From: Tretioscincus oriximinensis
Taxonomy: Eukaryota > Chordata > Lepidosauria > Squamata > Gymnophthalmidae
Length of the DNA stretch: 64,000 nt
Reading direction: 5' to 3'
Assembly: GCA_022410635.1 (NCBI GenBank)
Contig: JAJVDF010000252.1
Location: 397,391 to 461,390 of the forward strand
Each line of letters starts with the position of its first letter. Position 1 is the first letter of the stretch. Below are positions 25,426 through 37,164 of this stretch, one piece after another. Both the position numbers and the translations under genes were made by a program. The notes beneath the pieces were generated by a model. The model was not told where the DNA came from and ran no database searches. It saw only the letters and a list, made by a program, of their open reading frames with translations.

Positions 25426-26764
25426 TTAATTAGCTTCTTAGTGCTACTGAATTATATACAGGAAAAAAGCAGTGATGTCAAATAGAAACCCCCCTAGCAG
25501 TTTCTTAAAACTCAGGTCAGTTAAAAGATGAAATTTTTCCTTTTAATTCTCCCTTTTGATAACATCAATATGGGACTTTGATGGGAATCTTTGAATATAA
25601 AAAAAATCTCCTAAACTGAAACAGTTTTTATGTTGTTATGTTTTAATGCTGCCTATCTTTTTCTTTTTAATTTCTAAGGTGCTACAGACCCTCTTGCTAG
25701 ATATTCTGGATACAGATTAACACAGATCCTTGATCCCATAATGTGTTGTGTGTTTGGAGCTCTTCAAATATAATATGAAGATAACACTGGTTCTCACTAA
25801 TATGTTCTCATGCCAGATAGGTTTAAGAAGACCAATATTGGAAAATGACGTGCTTTTTTCTTCCTGTGCATCCAGAACCTTTTCCAGCTTTCACATAACC
25901 CCTTTCCCAATGTTGCAATTAGGCTTAAAAAAGACATTCATTGTATTCAAACATTTTAATTCTGGATTTCACAGTGGATATAACTTGCCAGAAATGCTGG
26001 CCTCCTATAAGGCTCTAAAATGATCTTTTTGTGCGTTACACAGATTTCATTTAAGCTGGGATTTAGTGAATAAAGAATATATCTGGGGCACTAAAGGGCA
26101 CGCCATCCCAAAATACACTTCACAGTATGTTGTACATCTCACAGTGAGCTATTTAAAATTCCATATAAAATATAAACCATAAGAATTGACACAAATTTAA
26201 AGTAAAAATGCTGAAGGAAATGCCACCCTCTCTCCAATCTCAGTAAAAGTGTCAAATATAATTATAAATTTTCACCAAAGATGTCAGATTCTTATGCTAA
26301 TCTTCATGAAGTCTTGACACTACTATTCTTTAACCTTTATAGGCATGAACAGTTATCACTTTGTTTGTATGTCAAAACAGACAACATAATCAACTGTTTT
26401 CATATCTTACTGTTTCATATTTTTTCTAAGTAGGTTTTTTTCATACTATATACTTTTGTTCAGTTACAGAACCTGTTATAGCTTGAATAAAAAAGTTATC
26501 TCTACATTAAAACTTTCAGTGCAGGATAAAGCAAAAGACAAGTTCAAGCTTTTAAAAACTTTTATATGTTGGCCTTATAAAAACAAAAAACTACCAATCT
26601 GTTTGCTCAAATCTGAGATAAAATTTTAATATTCTATTACTTACAGGTTTGTGTGTGTGTGCTTTAAAAGATAATTGTGTTGTTCTCTCCTTCTGAAACC
26701 TTAAATGTAGTTTAGTCAAAGCTCCACTAAAATCTCCACTCACCTTGACCACTTCATTGCAAAC
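25426..26764. other. Intronic sequence without recognised genes
   Basis: Short dispersed-repeat words near 25,675-25,710 ('aaggtgctacagaccctctt'). Otherwise nothing recognised. The last 8 bases (26,757-26,764, TTGCAAAC) are the left target duplication of the hAT element. Confidence 0.4.
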
Positions 26765-26820
26765 CAGGGTGGATAAAAATCAATGTTTTTAAAAAAAAAA
26801 TCAAAAAATCGGATTTTTTT

Positions 26821-26850
26821 TATTTAAATCGATTTTTTTTATTTAAATCG
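26821..26850. repeat. Left subterminal ATTTAAATC repeats of the hAT element
   Basis: Two copies of ATTTAAATCG about 19 bases apart, inside the left end. Probable transposase-binding words by position. Confidence 0.6.
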
Positions 26851-27419
26851 GGGTTTTTTCAATAAACTGCTTTTTGAGGAAAATATTTTACCATCCAAAG
26901 GTTCTTCCATCATGAGATAAAGCTGAGTTGTTTAACTCAGTAGAATAAAGGCTGTATATGTGTAACATTCACAATGCCATGCTCTTCCAGAGGTTTCTGT
27001 AGGATTAGTGGGCAGTTTCTCTCCTATATTATCACAGACGCTCGCTTTACTTACGCAGTTCTCAAAACTGAATTTGACTCCGCAGAGGTCCCAGCCTCTT
27101 CTTCACAGCAAAAATGTTACAACATGAACAGAGTTGAGAAAAANACCTTAATCCTATTNTTCTACAAACCTATGAATACAGAATCAACCCCTTCAGTGCC
27201 AAGTCCAAGAAGTTAGACAATATGTTTCTGATTGTTTGGAGTGGAATAGATCTGCACAACACAAGAAGAATGTGAATCTAAGTGTGAGGAGGAGGAAGGG
27301 CAAGCAGACAAGAAAATGAAAGTGAAACTTTGAGCACAATGCTGCAGCATAGCCACAGACAGACAAGTCTGGATCTGTTTGTGTGTACGATCTGAGGTTT
27401 ATTAAATTCTTTCCTTATA

Positions 27420-27621
27420 ATGGCAGCAGGCTGTAAAATAGACCCAGTTTGGGAATATTTTAATGAAGCTCCTTCTCCTATCGGTAAGGCAGGCATGCGT
27501 GCAAAATGCAAACGATGCAACAAAGAGATGCAAGGCCTGGTGGCGCGAATGAGGCAACATCATGAGAAGTGCGGTGATGAAGATGACCAAAGAAACACTT
27601 CTGAACAGGCAGGATCTTCAG
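27420..27621 (+). pseudogene. hAT transposase exon 1 (BED zinc finger)
   Basis: Opens MAAGCKIDPVWEYFNEAP and contains a BED-type zinc finger: C-x2-C in AKCKRCNKEM and the His/Cys pair in RMRQHHEKC. BED fingers of hAT transposases bind the TIR and subterminal repeats. The exon ends at 27,621 with one base of a split codon; GT follows (GTTGGTAAAC) and the acceptor TTTTGTTTAG lies at 27,830-27,839, giving a 218-bp intron and an in-frame join. The start at 27,420 is the first ATG upstream of the finger. Exon 1 itself carries no lesion. Confidence 0.8.
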
Positions 27622-27839
27622 GTTGGTAAACATTTTTATTGAATCCTATTTCTAAAGACNGAACTGTCATGTGTGAGAAAAATTATATTTCTTATTATTA
27701 CTGCATGTTACTGTCATTTGGTACAGTTATGATGAAGAAAAACAAATATTCCTTTTGGGGCAGGGGCAGTGATGTGTTGTGTACAATAAGCAGAAATTGT
27801 ATAAACAATAAAATAACAGCATTGACTTTTTTTGTTTAG

Positions 27840-29474
27840 GGGAATTCATGGATTCTGGAAACTATCCACCTCCAAGATCACCATCATCCTGTTCTACAGT
27901 TTCAGAGTTATCCATCCAGGATAGTGCTTCATTAGCAGCAGCAGCAGCAGCATCAGACACCCACAGCCACATNTCACCATCACCCAAAAGGAAGAAAAAA
28001 CCTTTACCTCCTGGAACCACCATAGATAGGTTTGTGATAAGAACTAGCAGATTAGAAAAAGAGTTGATTGATGAAAAAATTGCCCAATTTATGCAACAAA
28101 CTCTTCTTTCCGTCTTACTGAGAACCCACATTTCATTAATATGGTTCAGTCACTGAGACCAGGATACAGTCCACCCAGCAGAGCTGATGCTGCAGGGAAA
28201 CTGCTGGATCAAGTGTATGACAGAGAAATGGAGCAATGTGCAACAGCTCTGGAGGGTAAAATTGTTAACCTAAGTATTGATGGGTGGAGTAATGTCCACG
28301 ATGATCCTATTGTATGTGCTTGTATAACAACAGAAGAAGGTAAAGTCTTCCTTGCACAAACAACTGATACGTCAGGAAATGCACACACAGCAGAATACTT
28401 ACAAGAAGTGGCAGTAAAAGCTATAACGACATGTGAACAAAAATTCAAATGTCTAGTACGCAGTTTGGTCACTGACAATGCTGCAAACGTATCCAAGATG
28501 AGAAGAGATTTAGAAGAGCAGGGAGGGAATACAAAGCTGCTAATAACATATGGTTGCAGTGCTCATTTGCTGCACCTCTTAGCCAAAGACTTAAGTGTTC
28601 CAGAAATAAAGGCTAATGTTGTTGAAATTGCTAAATACTTCCNTAATAATCATTTTGCTGCAGCAGCTCTGAAAAGGATGGGTGGAACCAAGCTAACGCT
28701 CCCACAAGATGTTAGATGGAACTCTGTGGTGAACTGTTTTGAGCAGTATATCAAAAACTGGCCTTTTCTGATGACACTTTGTGAAGAAAATCGAGATAAA
28801 ATAGATGGCACTGTCACGGCCAAAATCCTCAACATTGGGCTTAAGAGAAATGTTGAACATATGCTGAGCTTCCTGAAACCCATCTCTCAAGCTTTAAACA
28901 AAATATAGAAAAATAGCTGTTTTATTGCGGATGCTGTTGAAATTTGGAAGGAACTGAGNGAACACTTAAAAACAGAACTACACATGGACAGAATTAAATT
29001 ACAAGCAGTAAACAAACGAATGGGACAAGCACTGACTCCAGCTCATTTTTTGGCAAATATTGTCAATATCCAATATCAGGGTCAAAACCTAAGTGCTGAG
29101 GAAGAGGAGTTAGCTATGACATGGGTATCCAGCAATCATCCATCTTTAATGCCAACTATAATAAACTTCAGAGCTAAGGGGGAACCATTCAAGAAATATA
29201 TATGTTTGCTGAAGATATTTTAAGGAAGGTCACACCAGTAAACTGGTGGAAGTCACTTAAGCGCTTGGATTTAGAGACTGTTCAAGTAATGATTTCACTT
29301 TTAACAGCAGTAGCTTCTTCTGCAGGCGTTGAAAGAATATTCTCTTCCTTTGGACTCATTCATTCTAAATTGAGAAATCGGTTGGGNCACAATAAAGCAG
29401 GAAAGCTTGTTTTTCTTTTCCAGATTATGAATAGGAACAAAGAAGATGATGATGATGAAGATGACGACAAGTGA
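27840..29474 (+). pseudogene. hAT transposase exon 2, catalytic and dimerisation domains, three lesions
   Basis: After a Ser-rich linker the frame reads TTIDRFVIRTS, then loses one base near 28,090, after which FRLTENPHF and MVQSLRPGYSPPS continue in the next frame. NLSIDGWSNVHDDP (catalytic Asp block) and SLVTDNAANVSKM (second conserved Asp) follow. A TAG stop sits at 28,906-28,908 with homologous sequence continuing in the same frame (ADAVEIWKEL). A two-base AT expansion near 29,197 shifts the frame again. The tail contains ISLLTAVASSAGVERIFSS and KLRNRLGHNKA-type sequence, the hAT C-terminal dimerisation domain, and ends in a Glu/Asp-rich run at 29,474. It cannot make a complete transposase. 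Confidence 0.85.
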
Positions 29475-29834
29475 GCTACAGAGGACAGCAGGGACAGTAG
29501 TATTTAAATTTTTCATGTGTCGGCTGGGCTGACAGTCTAAGTTTCTTAAAATATATATATATTGTTTAGCCAAATTAGTTAACAAACATGGATGTTTGTT
29601 TAAGCAAATAACTTATGCTGTAATGTTGTTATTGTTTCAGTTGAATAAGTCTATTTAAATTGTTATTAAGGTCAGGATTATTTTTCTCCTTCCTAAGTAC
29701 AACAGAACAGTGGTGTCCAAATATGAATGATTAACTCATTAAACTGGGGAGAAAAAAGTAATATAAAAAGTGATTCTAAAAATCTTCATCTACTTGCATG
29801 TTAAAATAGCAAGAACTAGTTTAGGTAGAAACTT

Positions 29835-29908
29835 TGATTTAAATCACTGATTTAAATCAAGCCTTACTGACATTTAAATCGTGATTTAAATCAGTTAGAT
29901 TTAAATCA
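29835..29908. repeat. Right subterminal ATTTAAATC repeats of the hAT element
   Basis: Five copies of ATTTAAATC within 74 bases, four preceded by G so that GATTTAAATC is itself palindromic. The asymmetry (two copies left, five right) is typical of transposon subterminal binding sites, but the binding role is inferred. Confidence 0.65.
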
Positions 29909-29927
29909 AATCCACCCTGTTGCATAC

Positions 29928-32900
29928 AAAGACCAAAACTATATGGAAGACATTTCTCCCATTATATGTAGATAATACATATTTTTAGAGTCAATATTTC
30001 AGTGACCATTTCCAAGTGGTAGACCAGAGCAACAAAAAAATTAAATGAAGCTGGCATATTATACTTTCCCGTCTCTTTGCCAAACAACACACAACTGGCC
30101 TTGAAAACTAGAATCGTGAGAGGGGTGGGAATTTTGAAATTTAATTTCCACATCATATATAACCTGGATGAGATTCTTAACCCCTTACTCTCTGAGAATC
30201 GGAAATCAGAAATGTAAGCTAAAGACCTGAAAAGATAGTCATGGTGGACAAACTATGCTAAGGAATGGTAAAACTCAGTAACAGCAACAATGGAAGAGTG
30301 GTTGGTCCAACTAACAAATTTAACAGAAATTGACAAGTTAGCTTGTTTGGTCAAGGAAAAATCAACAGGTTTTTCAAAAGTAAAAACTGAGAATGCTTCA
30401 GTGGCTTTAGGTACAAAGAAAAGGATATACCAACATAGGTTTTGAGAATTAATATGGTTATGCATTCTATTTTTTCTTTCCCTTTCCTTTTTAATCCATC
30501 TTTAAAATAGCTTTCTTCTGCTAAAAACTAAAGGGAGAGAATAAGAATCCATATACTTCATAGTCTTAAAGAGACCTCAGAAATCCAGATAATGATACTA
30601 CTTTACACATTCTTTCCTACATAACTCCAAATATTTTTCACCAAGAATAATGGGTCCCCAAAGTTCTTTCCCATAATACAAACAAATTAAGACATGAATA
30701 GACAAGACCTATGTACAGCAATGCTTTCTTCTTTTTAAATTTATTTTATTGAGACCGAAGAATAAGAAGAGTAATAAAGGAAAGAAGTTACACAATGTAC
30801 ATTCAAATAAATAAAACAGTAGAAAACAATTATTTTGTGTAGTATATATAAAGTGCATGATCAAATAATTAGGACTATTGGAAATGATTACCATTTTGGA
30901 TAACCTTTCAGTTGTGTTATCTTAATCTCTCACTTTTATTTTTATAGACGAGGACTTTGTGGTAAATATTGGTTTAAGTAACCCAATGGATAATATTCAA
31001 GAATATGCATAGCAATTCTTAACATGAATGTAAGTTATGTCTGGGGAAGCACATACAATAAGTATGAATGTGAGGACTAATGAAGGAGTTGTGGGATTAG
31101 GACTCAGTGCCATAGCATTGGAGTAAGGGGCACTTACCCTAGTGCAAAATGCTTAGGGGTGCAAAATTTCAAAAGAAAGAAAAAGCAGTAATAAATAAGT
31201 TGCCCTCAATATTTGAACATTCTACACAGAATGGCACCCAGGTCTAGCAGCGCAACAGAGCCCAGGGGCAAATGAAAGGAGGCAATTGCAACCCAGTCAT
31301 GGAGGGCAACAAAATTGTAAGTTCTGACAGGTTACTTTAAATGCTGGCATCCACACTATACATTATTTGGAATAAACTAGGGACATGTTAGACTGCCATT
31401 ATTCTACACTTAATTTTATATAACACTGATAATTTCCACAAAATTAATCTACATTCTATAGGTAATTCTAAGATTGTGGACTGAAATTTTCAGTTTATAT
31501 TTATAAACTTTTCTATTTTCTCCTCTCTAATATACACAACTGAGGATGGGGATTACTGTTGCTTCTCTGATGCTGTCTGTATTCTGGGCCAAGGATCTGA
31601 AGCTACCTCAAGACATCACTTATTTTCTCCTCTATAGTTGGATACTATAGAAAAAAACATGGATACACTGGAATAAAATATATCAGATAGTACCTTATTC
31701 TAGCGGTTGAGATTGCATTCAGATATCATTTACTATACTTTTTTCTACTATATTCAAAGTACAGCAAATGAAATCTGGATCGATCTCAACTGCTGTCATG
31801 ATTCAAAAGGTCTTTGAGACTTTTAGTATTGGGCAGAGGATTACTTAGCAAGTCCANTAAGGTTCTCATTTTTTTATTACTACCATGTTATTTTATATTT
31901 AATAATGAATAGAATATTAATTTTAAATGGTTCATTTTATGGTTACTTTGGATGAAATGCTTAAAAAAATGAATTCAGCATTTTGTTTAACAGTATTATG
32001 GTATTTACCAACCAACAAAGGCACCTATTTGGCATCTGTAATCCTCTGGTTACCAGGGGTAACTGAGCTCCATCATTGCCAAAGAGTGATATTCAGAATC
32101 TGATAAAGGATGCAAACAGAATGTTCTTATGGTCAGGATAAGCCACCAAGCACATGTGCAAAAACCACAATGAATTCTGTAGCAAAATGAAACCGATTTT
32201 AGTGGTTTCATAGTGCATCTATACTTCTCAACATAAAATCATAATTACATCCCAAAGACTCACAAACCTTGAATTGCAATGTCATTAAAAGTGCTCAAAA
32301 GGTTCAAAAGGTGTGAAAATTAAATCACTGTATTTCTTTTGTGAGCCCTTTAAAAGAAAGCCTGTAAATTTTTGACCCCCTTGTGAAACCTCTTACTCTT
32401 ATGCAGAAACATGAGAATCCTAAAACCTTTAAAGGCAGGCTTAGCTTTTTAAGTTGGCAAAATCCAACAAATTTAATTATCAACTTTCTTTTGTCTTTTA
32501 AAATGCAGCCTCGGTGCTGAATGTTCTGTGTCATAAGTTTGATCTCAGAAGGCCTGTTGTAGATCTCATTTTCTGCTGTTTTTCCATTGGGCATTTATAG
32601 GCGTTTGGGTGTTACAAGGGAGTCATAAAATGCAGAAGTAATCCAGCAGTTCCTGTGTATGAAATCCAGCCACTCTCTGTTACATTATAACTTTCTCCCT
32701 CATTCCCAAATTGTTTTTTAAAAGCAACTGAAGCACAGACTTAATACTATAGGTGTGATGTTTTCCTCTCACTCTCAGTGCTAACCAGATCAAATATGAT
32801 AAAGCAAAATTATTATTTTATCGAGCTATGGTAGCTGGGTGTACATGTGCACTAATTGAATCACAGGAGGGCTTTTTGGGATGGGAACAACTTCTAAAGA

Positions 32901-33240
32901 GGATGTGAAGGTCTCAGATGAGTATCTGAGTTCTCTGGAGCACAAAAGAAGCCAGATGCTTTTGTTTAGGCTCAAGAGACTTGTGCTGATCCTTTGCTAT
33001 AGCAATGACATAATTTGGAATGCAGTAATTTAAACGTTTTCTTATCTTGTGGATGAAAAGAAACCAAATAATAAAATAACGTATAACCATGAGCCTCAAA
33101 TTATCTAACCAGGTAATAATTTGTAAATTGATTATCAAGTAATTAAAACAACACAGAGCACCCATTCTTTTAAAAAAAATTGTTTCCAAAGAGCGTTTTC
33201 CTGCTTTAAAAATAAAAGCAAAAGTAAACGTGAGCTCCAG
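29928..33240. other. Intronic sequence without recognised genes
   Basis: 30,725-31,020 starts with a T-rich stretch ('tttaaatttattttattg') and could be an antisense L1 3' end, but no coding part confirms it. No exon or RNA gene recognised. Confidence 0.35.
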
Positions 33241-33280
33241 GGTAATTGGGTCCAACCTTCTGCTGTATGCAGAAACTGGA

Positions 33281-33517
33281 GCAGAGATAGATTACAGTAA
33301 ATATAAGAAAGAATTCTGACAGTACAAGTGGTTAAGCAGAAGAATAGATTACCACAGGAGATGGGTCCAAGAACCATCCAAGAAAGATCACAGTTCAACA
33401 TTCATCTGAAGACTTCAATCAAAGGAGAACTCACTATCTCCTGTGGTAACCTATTCTACTGCTTAATCACTTGTACTGTCAAAATTCTTTCTTATATTTA
33501 CTGTAATCTATCTCTGC
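33281..33517. repeat. 82-bp inverted repeat, 95% identical, 73-bp spacer
   Basis: The left arm 33,281-33,362 (from GCAGAGATAGATTACAG) and right arm 33,436-33,517 are reverse complements with four mismatches in 82 positions. The arm ('gattaccacaggagatgggt') and spacer ('ccatccaagaaagatc', 'catctgaagact') resemble 3' parts of CR1/L3-like elements, so this looks like an inverted duplication of a retroposon fragment. Open frames on the two strands share peptides for the same reason. Confidence 0.85.
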
Positions 33518-33722
33518 TTCATTTCATCCTTTGCTTTTAGTCCTACTATGTGCAAATGGAATTGGCCTGATCTGCTCATGAATAACATTTCCCATACCCA
33601 GGAAGTTGCGAAATGCCCTGTACATATCCATATCCATGTAGAGCTGTTTCTAGCAATTAAAAATTATGAGCATTTCCCCCCATTTTCTTAAGTATCGCTG
33701 TAGAAGCAACCATAAGCTTATG

Positions 33723-33924
33723 TAGGCTGACCAGATAACCCCTTTTGTGGGGGGTGCAAACCCGGTTTTGGGGTGCCTCCCATTTTTTGTTGAGGAAAAC
33801 ATTTTTCAAAAAAACGTTTTTTTTTATTTTTTAAAATTATTTTTATTTTCCCCAGCAAAAACCGGGAGGCACTCCAAAACTGGGTTTTCACCCCCCCAAA
33901 AAAAGGGGTCATCTGGTCAGCCTA
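33723..33924. mobile_element. Foldback MITE with 7-bp target duplication
   Basis: The ends TAGGCTGACCAGAT and ATCTGGTCAGCCTA are exact inverted copies, and the arms continue inward ('ccccttttgtgggggg', 'ggttttggggtgcctcccat') so nearly all 202 bp can fold back. The flanks are GCTTATG (33,716-33,722) and GCTTATG (33,925-33,931). The terminus matches the relic at 18,563. Seven or eight bases of duplication suggest a hAT-like origin, with the A at the border ambiguous. Confidence 0.85.
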
Positions 33925-34104
33925 GCTTATGATATGGTTTTCTAACTGCCCTCAAATTGGTAGAGTTTTGGGGTGCAAAGGATTTCTATGTGTAATCATT
34001 AGGATTAATTGAATATTAAAATATACTCAAAGTATATATTTTCTTTTATGTTTCTTTTGCACAGGTAAAACATTCCTCTCCTGGTACGCATCACAGCAAA
34101 GCTG

Positions 34105-34200
34105 ATACAAGTGGGGCAGATATCAAGAACCTGAGACCTTTGGGTATGGGGCAGGGTATAAATATAAAATAATAATAAATAAATAAATAAAATAAACTAG
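34105..34200 (+). repeat. Retroposon 3' end with (AATA)n tail
   Basis: 'cctgagacctttgggtatgg' and 'ggcagggtataaatataaaa' followed by AATA/AAATA repeats are the plus-strand version of the blocks at 1.2, 7.2 and 54.8 kb. Only the last 100 bp of the element is present. Confidence 0.6.
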
Positions 34201-34408
34201 ATTCTGAGCCAAGGACATAGGTTCCATTCAAGTAGAAATGCTTGTAAAAGAAGTAAAAGCAGTAGAAGTGCTTCACCACATTTAACTCATTTTTTTCAAT
34301 GATGTAACAAGACTCTTGGAAAAAAGAGCACCAATTCTCCCAGCAGGACACAGTAGAGAAAGACAGGATAGCACTGTAGGACGTGCCAACTTCCTTATTA
34401 GTTGGAAA

Positions 34409-34592
34409 GTGGCACTTTCTGCACAGAACCTTATTCTGGGGTATATATCAAAATATAAGTATACTGTCTGCATGTTTGTGCATATTATGGCAGGCCTTAT
34501 TCAAGGTCTGTCACAGTCTCCACTAGTGTGCAGATGGCAGGTCCCGATTCTGATATATATTCCAGAATAAGACTCAGTGCAGGAAGAGTCTC
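34409..34592. mobile_element. Foldback repeat, copy D
   Basis: The left arm 'gcacagaaccttattctggg' with 'tatatatcaaaat' pairs with the right arm (reverse complement 'gcactgagtcttattctgga', 'atatatatcagaat'). The centre includes 'actagtgtgcagatggc'. Same family as copies A, B, C and E. Confidence 0.6.
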
Positions 34593-34729
34593 AACATATT
34601 TCTTTCCTGAACTGTTATTCTTGACAGCTCATCTTCCAGCAGATCAGTCAGGGGCAGCAGGATGGTACTCTAGAGCACTAAAAGCTAGAAACAATGTCAG
34701 ATTCCTTCCGCCTTCTTCTCTCATTAAAC

Positions 34730-35118
34730 CACTGGTTCCCAACGTGGGGCCCACGCCCCACAGGGGGCAATTTGGTTTTTGAGGGGGGCATTTCGAGAAT
34801 TAGTTATTAACAGTGACTTATTTGCATTTCATATGGTTCCAGGGCCCATGTTATGATAAATACATGTTTTGATGGCTGATTAGTCTTATTAAATTTAGTA
34901 CAGTCTCTTATTTCTAGCAGAAATATTTTTATTTTTCATGGATGCCATGTTGTTTGCAAGCTTGTTTAGATCATGTTAATGGCCTTTTAGGCTTCCTCCA
35001 TGTGACTAAGAGTTCACTTTTTGAATAATAAGAATTATACATCCNGGGGGGGGGGGGAGAATCGGGATTTTAGAGATGCCTGGGTGGGGCATGGGCAAAA
35101 AAAGGTTGGGAACCACTG
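34730..35118. mobile_element. Non-autonomous hAT element, 389 bp, with TIR and target duplication
   Basis: The left end CACTGGTTCCCAAC is the counterpart of the right end GTTGGGAACCACTG. The flanks CATTAAAC (34,722-34,729) and CCTTAAAC (35,119-35,126) form an 8-bp duplication with one mismatch. The interior has no coding capacity and includes a G12 run after an N at 35,045. The CAGTGGTTCCCAAC-type terminus is known from amniote hAT/Charlie-like non-autonomous families; the exact family was not determined. Confidence 0.85.
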
Positions 35119-35126
35119 CCTTAAAC

Positions 35127-37094
35127 CCTTTCCCTCTTATGTTGTAAATCTTCTGAACACAAGTCATTTTCATCAGGGAGATGGATAACAAACAAATGAA
35201 TCGATAAAAAACATTGCTTCAAAAAGCCTACATTATTTTAACCCACTGGCATTTATAGCATTAGTTGATGGGTGCACTATTTAGACTTTTATTCTGATTT
35301 GTTTTTCTAAGCTTTGTTTGCTGTAGCAATTTCAAAGCCAAGCTCAAAATATGTAAAGCAAAAAGAACCTAAATGACATTGTGGTTCTTTGGATAACCTT
35401 CTGTTTTGACACTATAGTGTTAAAAATATCCTGATTACCAAACAAGGAAGAATTTGAGAGATTCAAACCAGACACAGGCTTTTAAAGTTGAGAATGTTCA
35501 ATACTATAACAAATCCACATAATAACTCAACTGCAAACCAAATTTCACTGACTAACAAATACCATATGCAACTTTTAATAAAAACTGCATAAAGGTATGT
35601 CAGCCACTGGAATGTTATCTAATATTTAATAGCTCCATTTAACTTACAAGAGTAAACTGTTTTAGAAGTGCATGAAAGTAATGGCATCAGTTTTTGCATA
35701 AACTATTATTGAAAAGAAAGTACTTATATGAATTTAAAATTTAATGCCAAATTATGCTTAAACATACTGTGAGGTATTTTATTTGAAATGGGAAGAGCTT
35801 TAGCAGATTAAAGTGATCAGGTAATAAAATTGTTTTTATTTATTGCCACAGAAGATTCAGATTCTCCAAAATAATTTCTCCTAAAATCACTTTCTGTCCT
35901 TTTTTAAAATTATTTGGGAAATTACAGATGTGTTTTAAGGTATAAAATTTGATAACTATCTTATATATATATCCTGATGGGCATGGCTACTACGGGTATT
36001 CTTTTTAAACATGGAAACTAAAAAGATGGGATTAATTTTAGTGCTGTTTCCAGGTCACTTTTCCTCATAGCAAATGGAACAGTTGTTCATATTTCTCCTG
36101 GCAATTTTAATTCTAATTTTTTATTCATCCAGTCTGGCATCAATAGGACACTGGGAAAATGTAACTTCTCTACGTCTAGACAGGATCAATAATCTGCTTG
36201 AAGGTTGAATTTTTGTTGCATTTGCCTCACCATGTTGTTCTATAAACCAGCAGATTGTGGATTTTAAAGACGATTCTTTGGATTACTAGTTTTCTGGGGA
36301 AACCCTGTATAAAATCAGCACATCAGGAAGGCTTTGATGTGTGGATTGTTTTGACAAAAAACTGCGAGGGAGAGAGTCAAAGGAATCTTATATTGGCAGC
36401 AAATTATCGAGTAGTATTTGGGAGGAGGAACTAGTAGGCATTCTCTTCGCAAAGAAGAAACAGAATGGCTGACAGGAAAATATGTCATGTGCATGTATAA
36501 TCTCACCTGCACACCCACATTTAGTCATGTTACTCTGGCTCTGATGTTAAAGATCTGATTAATTTAGCATCATGTTGAAGGAAAGGGCAAATAGTTGTAT
36601 TCAGACAGATTTGATCAAATGTCTAATTTTTATTTTTTGGTTCTTGGCCTTGCACCAGTTTGGTTAAGTAGATGATCAGTTCCATTGAAGCAAAACCCCT
36701 TACTGTTTGGTATCAGTTCCTAAGAATTTTACTAGTTCATTGTTTGGCTCCTATTAATAGAATATCTGTGGCTTGTGACAAAGTCCAGTTTTGTGTTCTC
36801 AGTAGACATGAAATATCATCATCATCGTGCACATAACAAATTTCCGTTGTGAAATTAAACTGATTTTCCTTTCAATTTTTGATTGAAAAATTAAAAAAAG
36901 GCTTCTATGTAGTTACACTACTGTAGTTCCAACAGAATGGAAAGTCTAGCTGTAGACCTAATCGTTAGCTTTAAATGCTTTCTTGTGTTATACTTCAAGC
37001 ATAAAGATTCTGTGTTGTTAGATCTACTCTTTGTAGAATAGAGCTCTGTTTCCCAATATTTTCTTAATGACTTGATCCTGCAGAATGCAGTATT
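35127..37094. other. Intronic sequence without recognised genes
   Basis: AT-rich, with no exon, RNA gene or identifiable repeat. Confidence 0.35.
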
Positions 37095-37164
37095 GATGAA
37101 CATGATTAGGAACTCCCAGCAGTGACAAGGTTATAGAATTGGGAATATCAAAACAAAGATCAAT

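Larger units (their letters stand above)
26765..29919 (+). mobile_element. hAT DNA transposon with TIRs and 8-bp target duplication
   Basis: Cut-and-paste transposon of the hAT superfamily. The left end CAGGGTGGAT is matched by ATCCACCCTG at the right end (29,910-29,919). The flanks are TTGCAAAC (26,757-26,764) and TTGCATAC (29,920-29,927), an 8-bp duplication with one mismatch, as expected for hAT. Subterminal regions carry repeated GATTTAAATC-type words: two at 26,821-26,850 and five at 29,835-29,908. At 3,155 bp it contains a BED-finger transposase in two exons with three lesions. It is a full-length but inactivated autonomous copy. Confidence 0.92.

Noticed and set aside
30725..31020. Possible antisense L1 3' end
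   Set aside because: A T-rich start only; no coding remnant, tail or duplication could be confirmed.
33255..33914. Minus- and plus-strand frames sharing SCGNLFYCLITCTV-type peptides near 33.1-33.5 kb
   Set aside because: Explained entirely by the 82-bp inverted repeat, which gives the same peptide on both strands.
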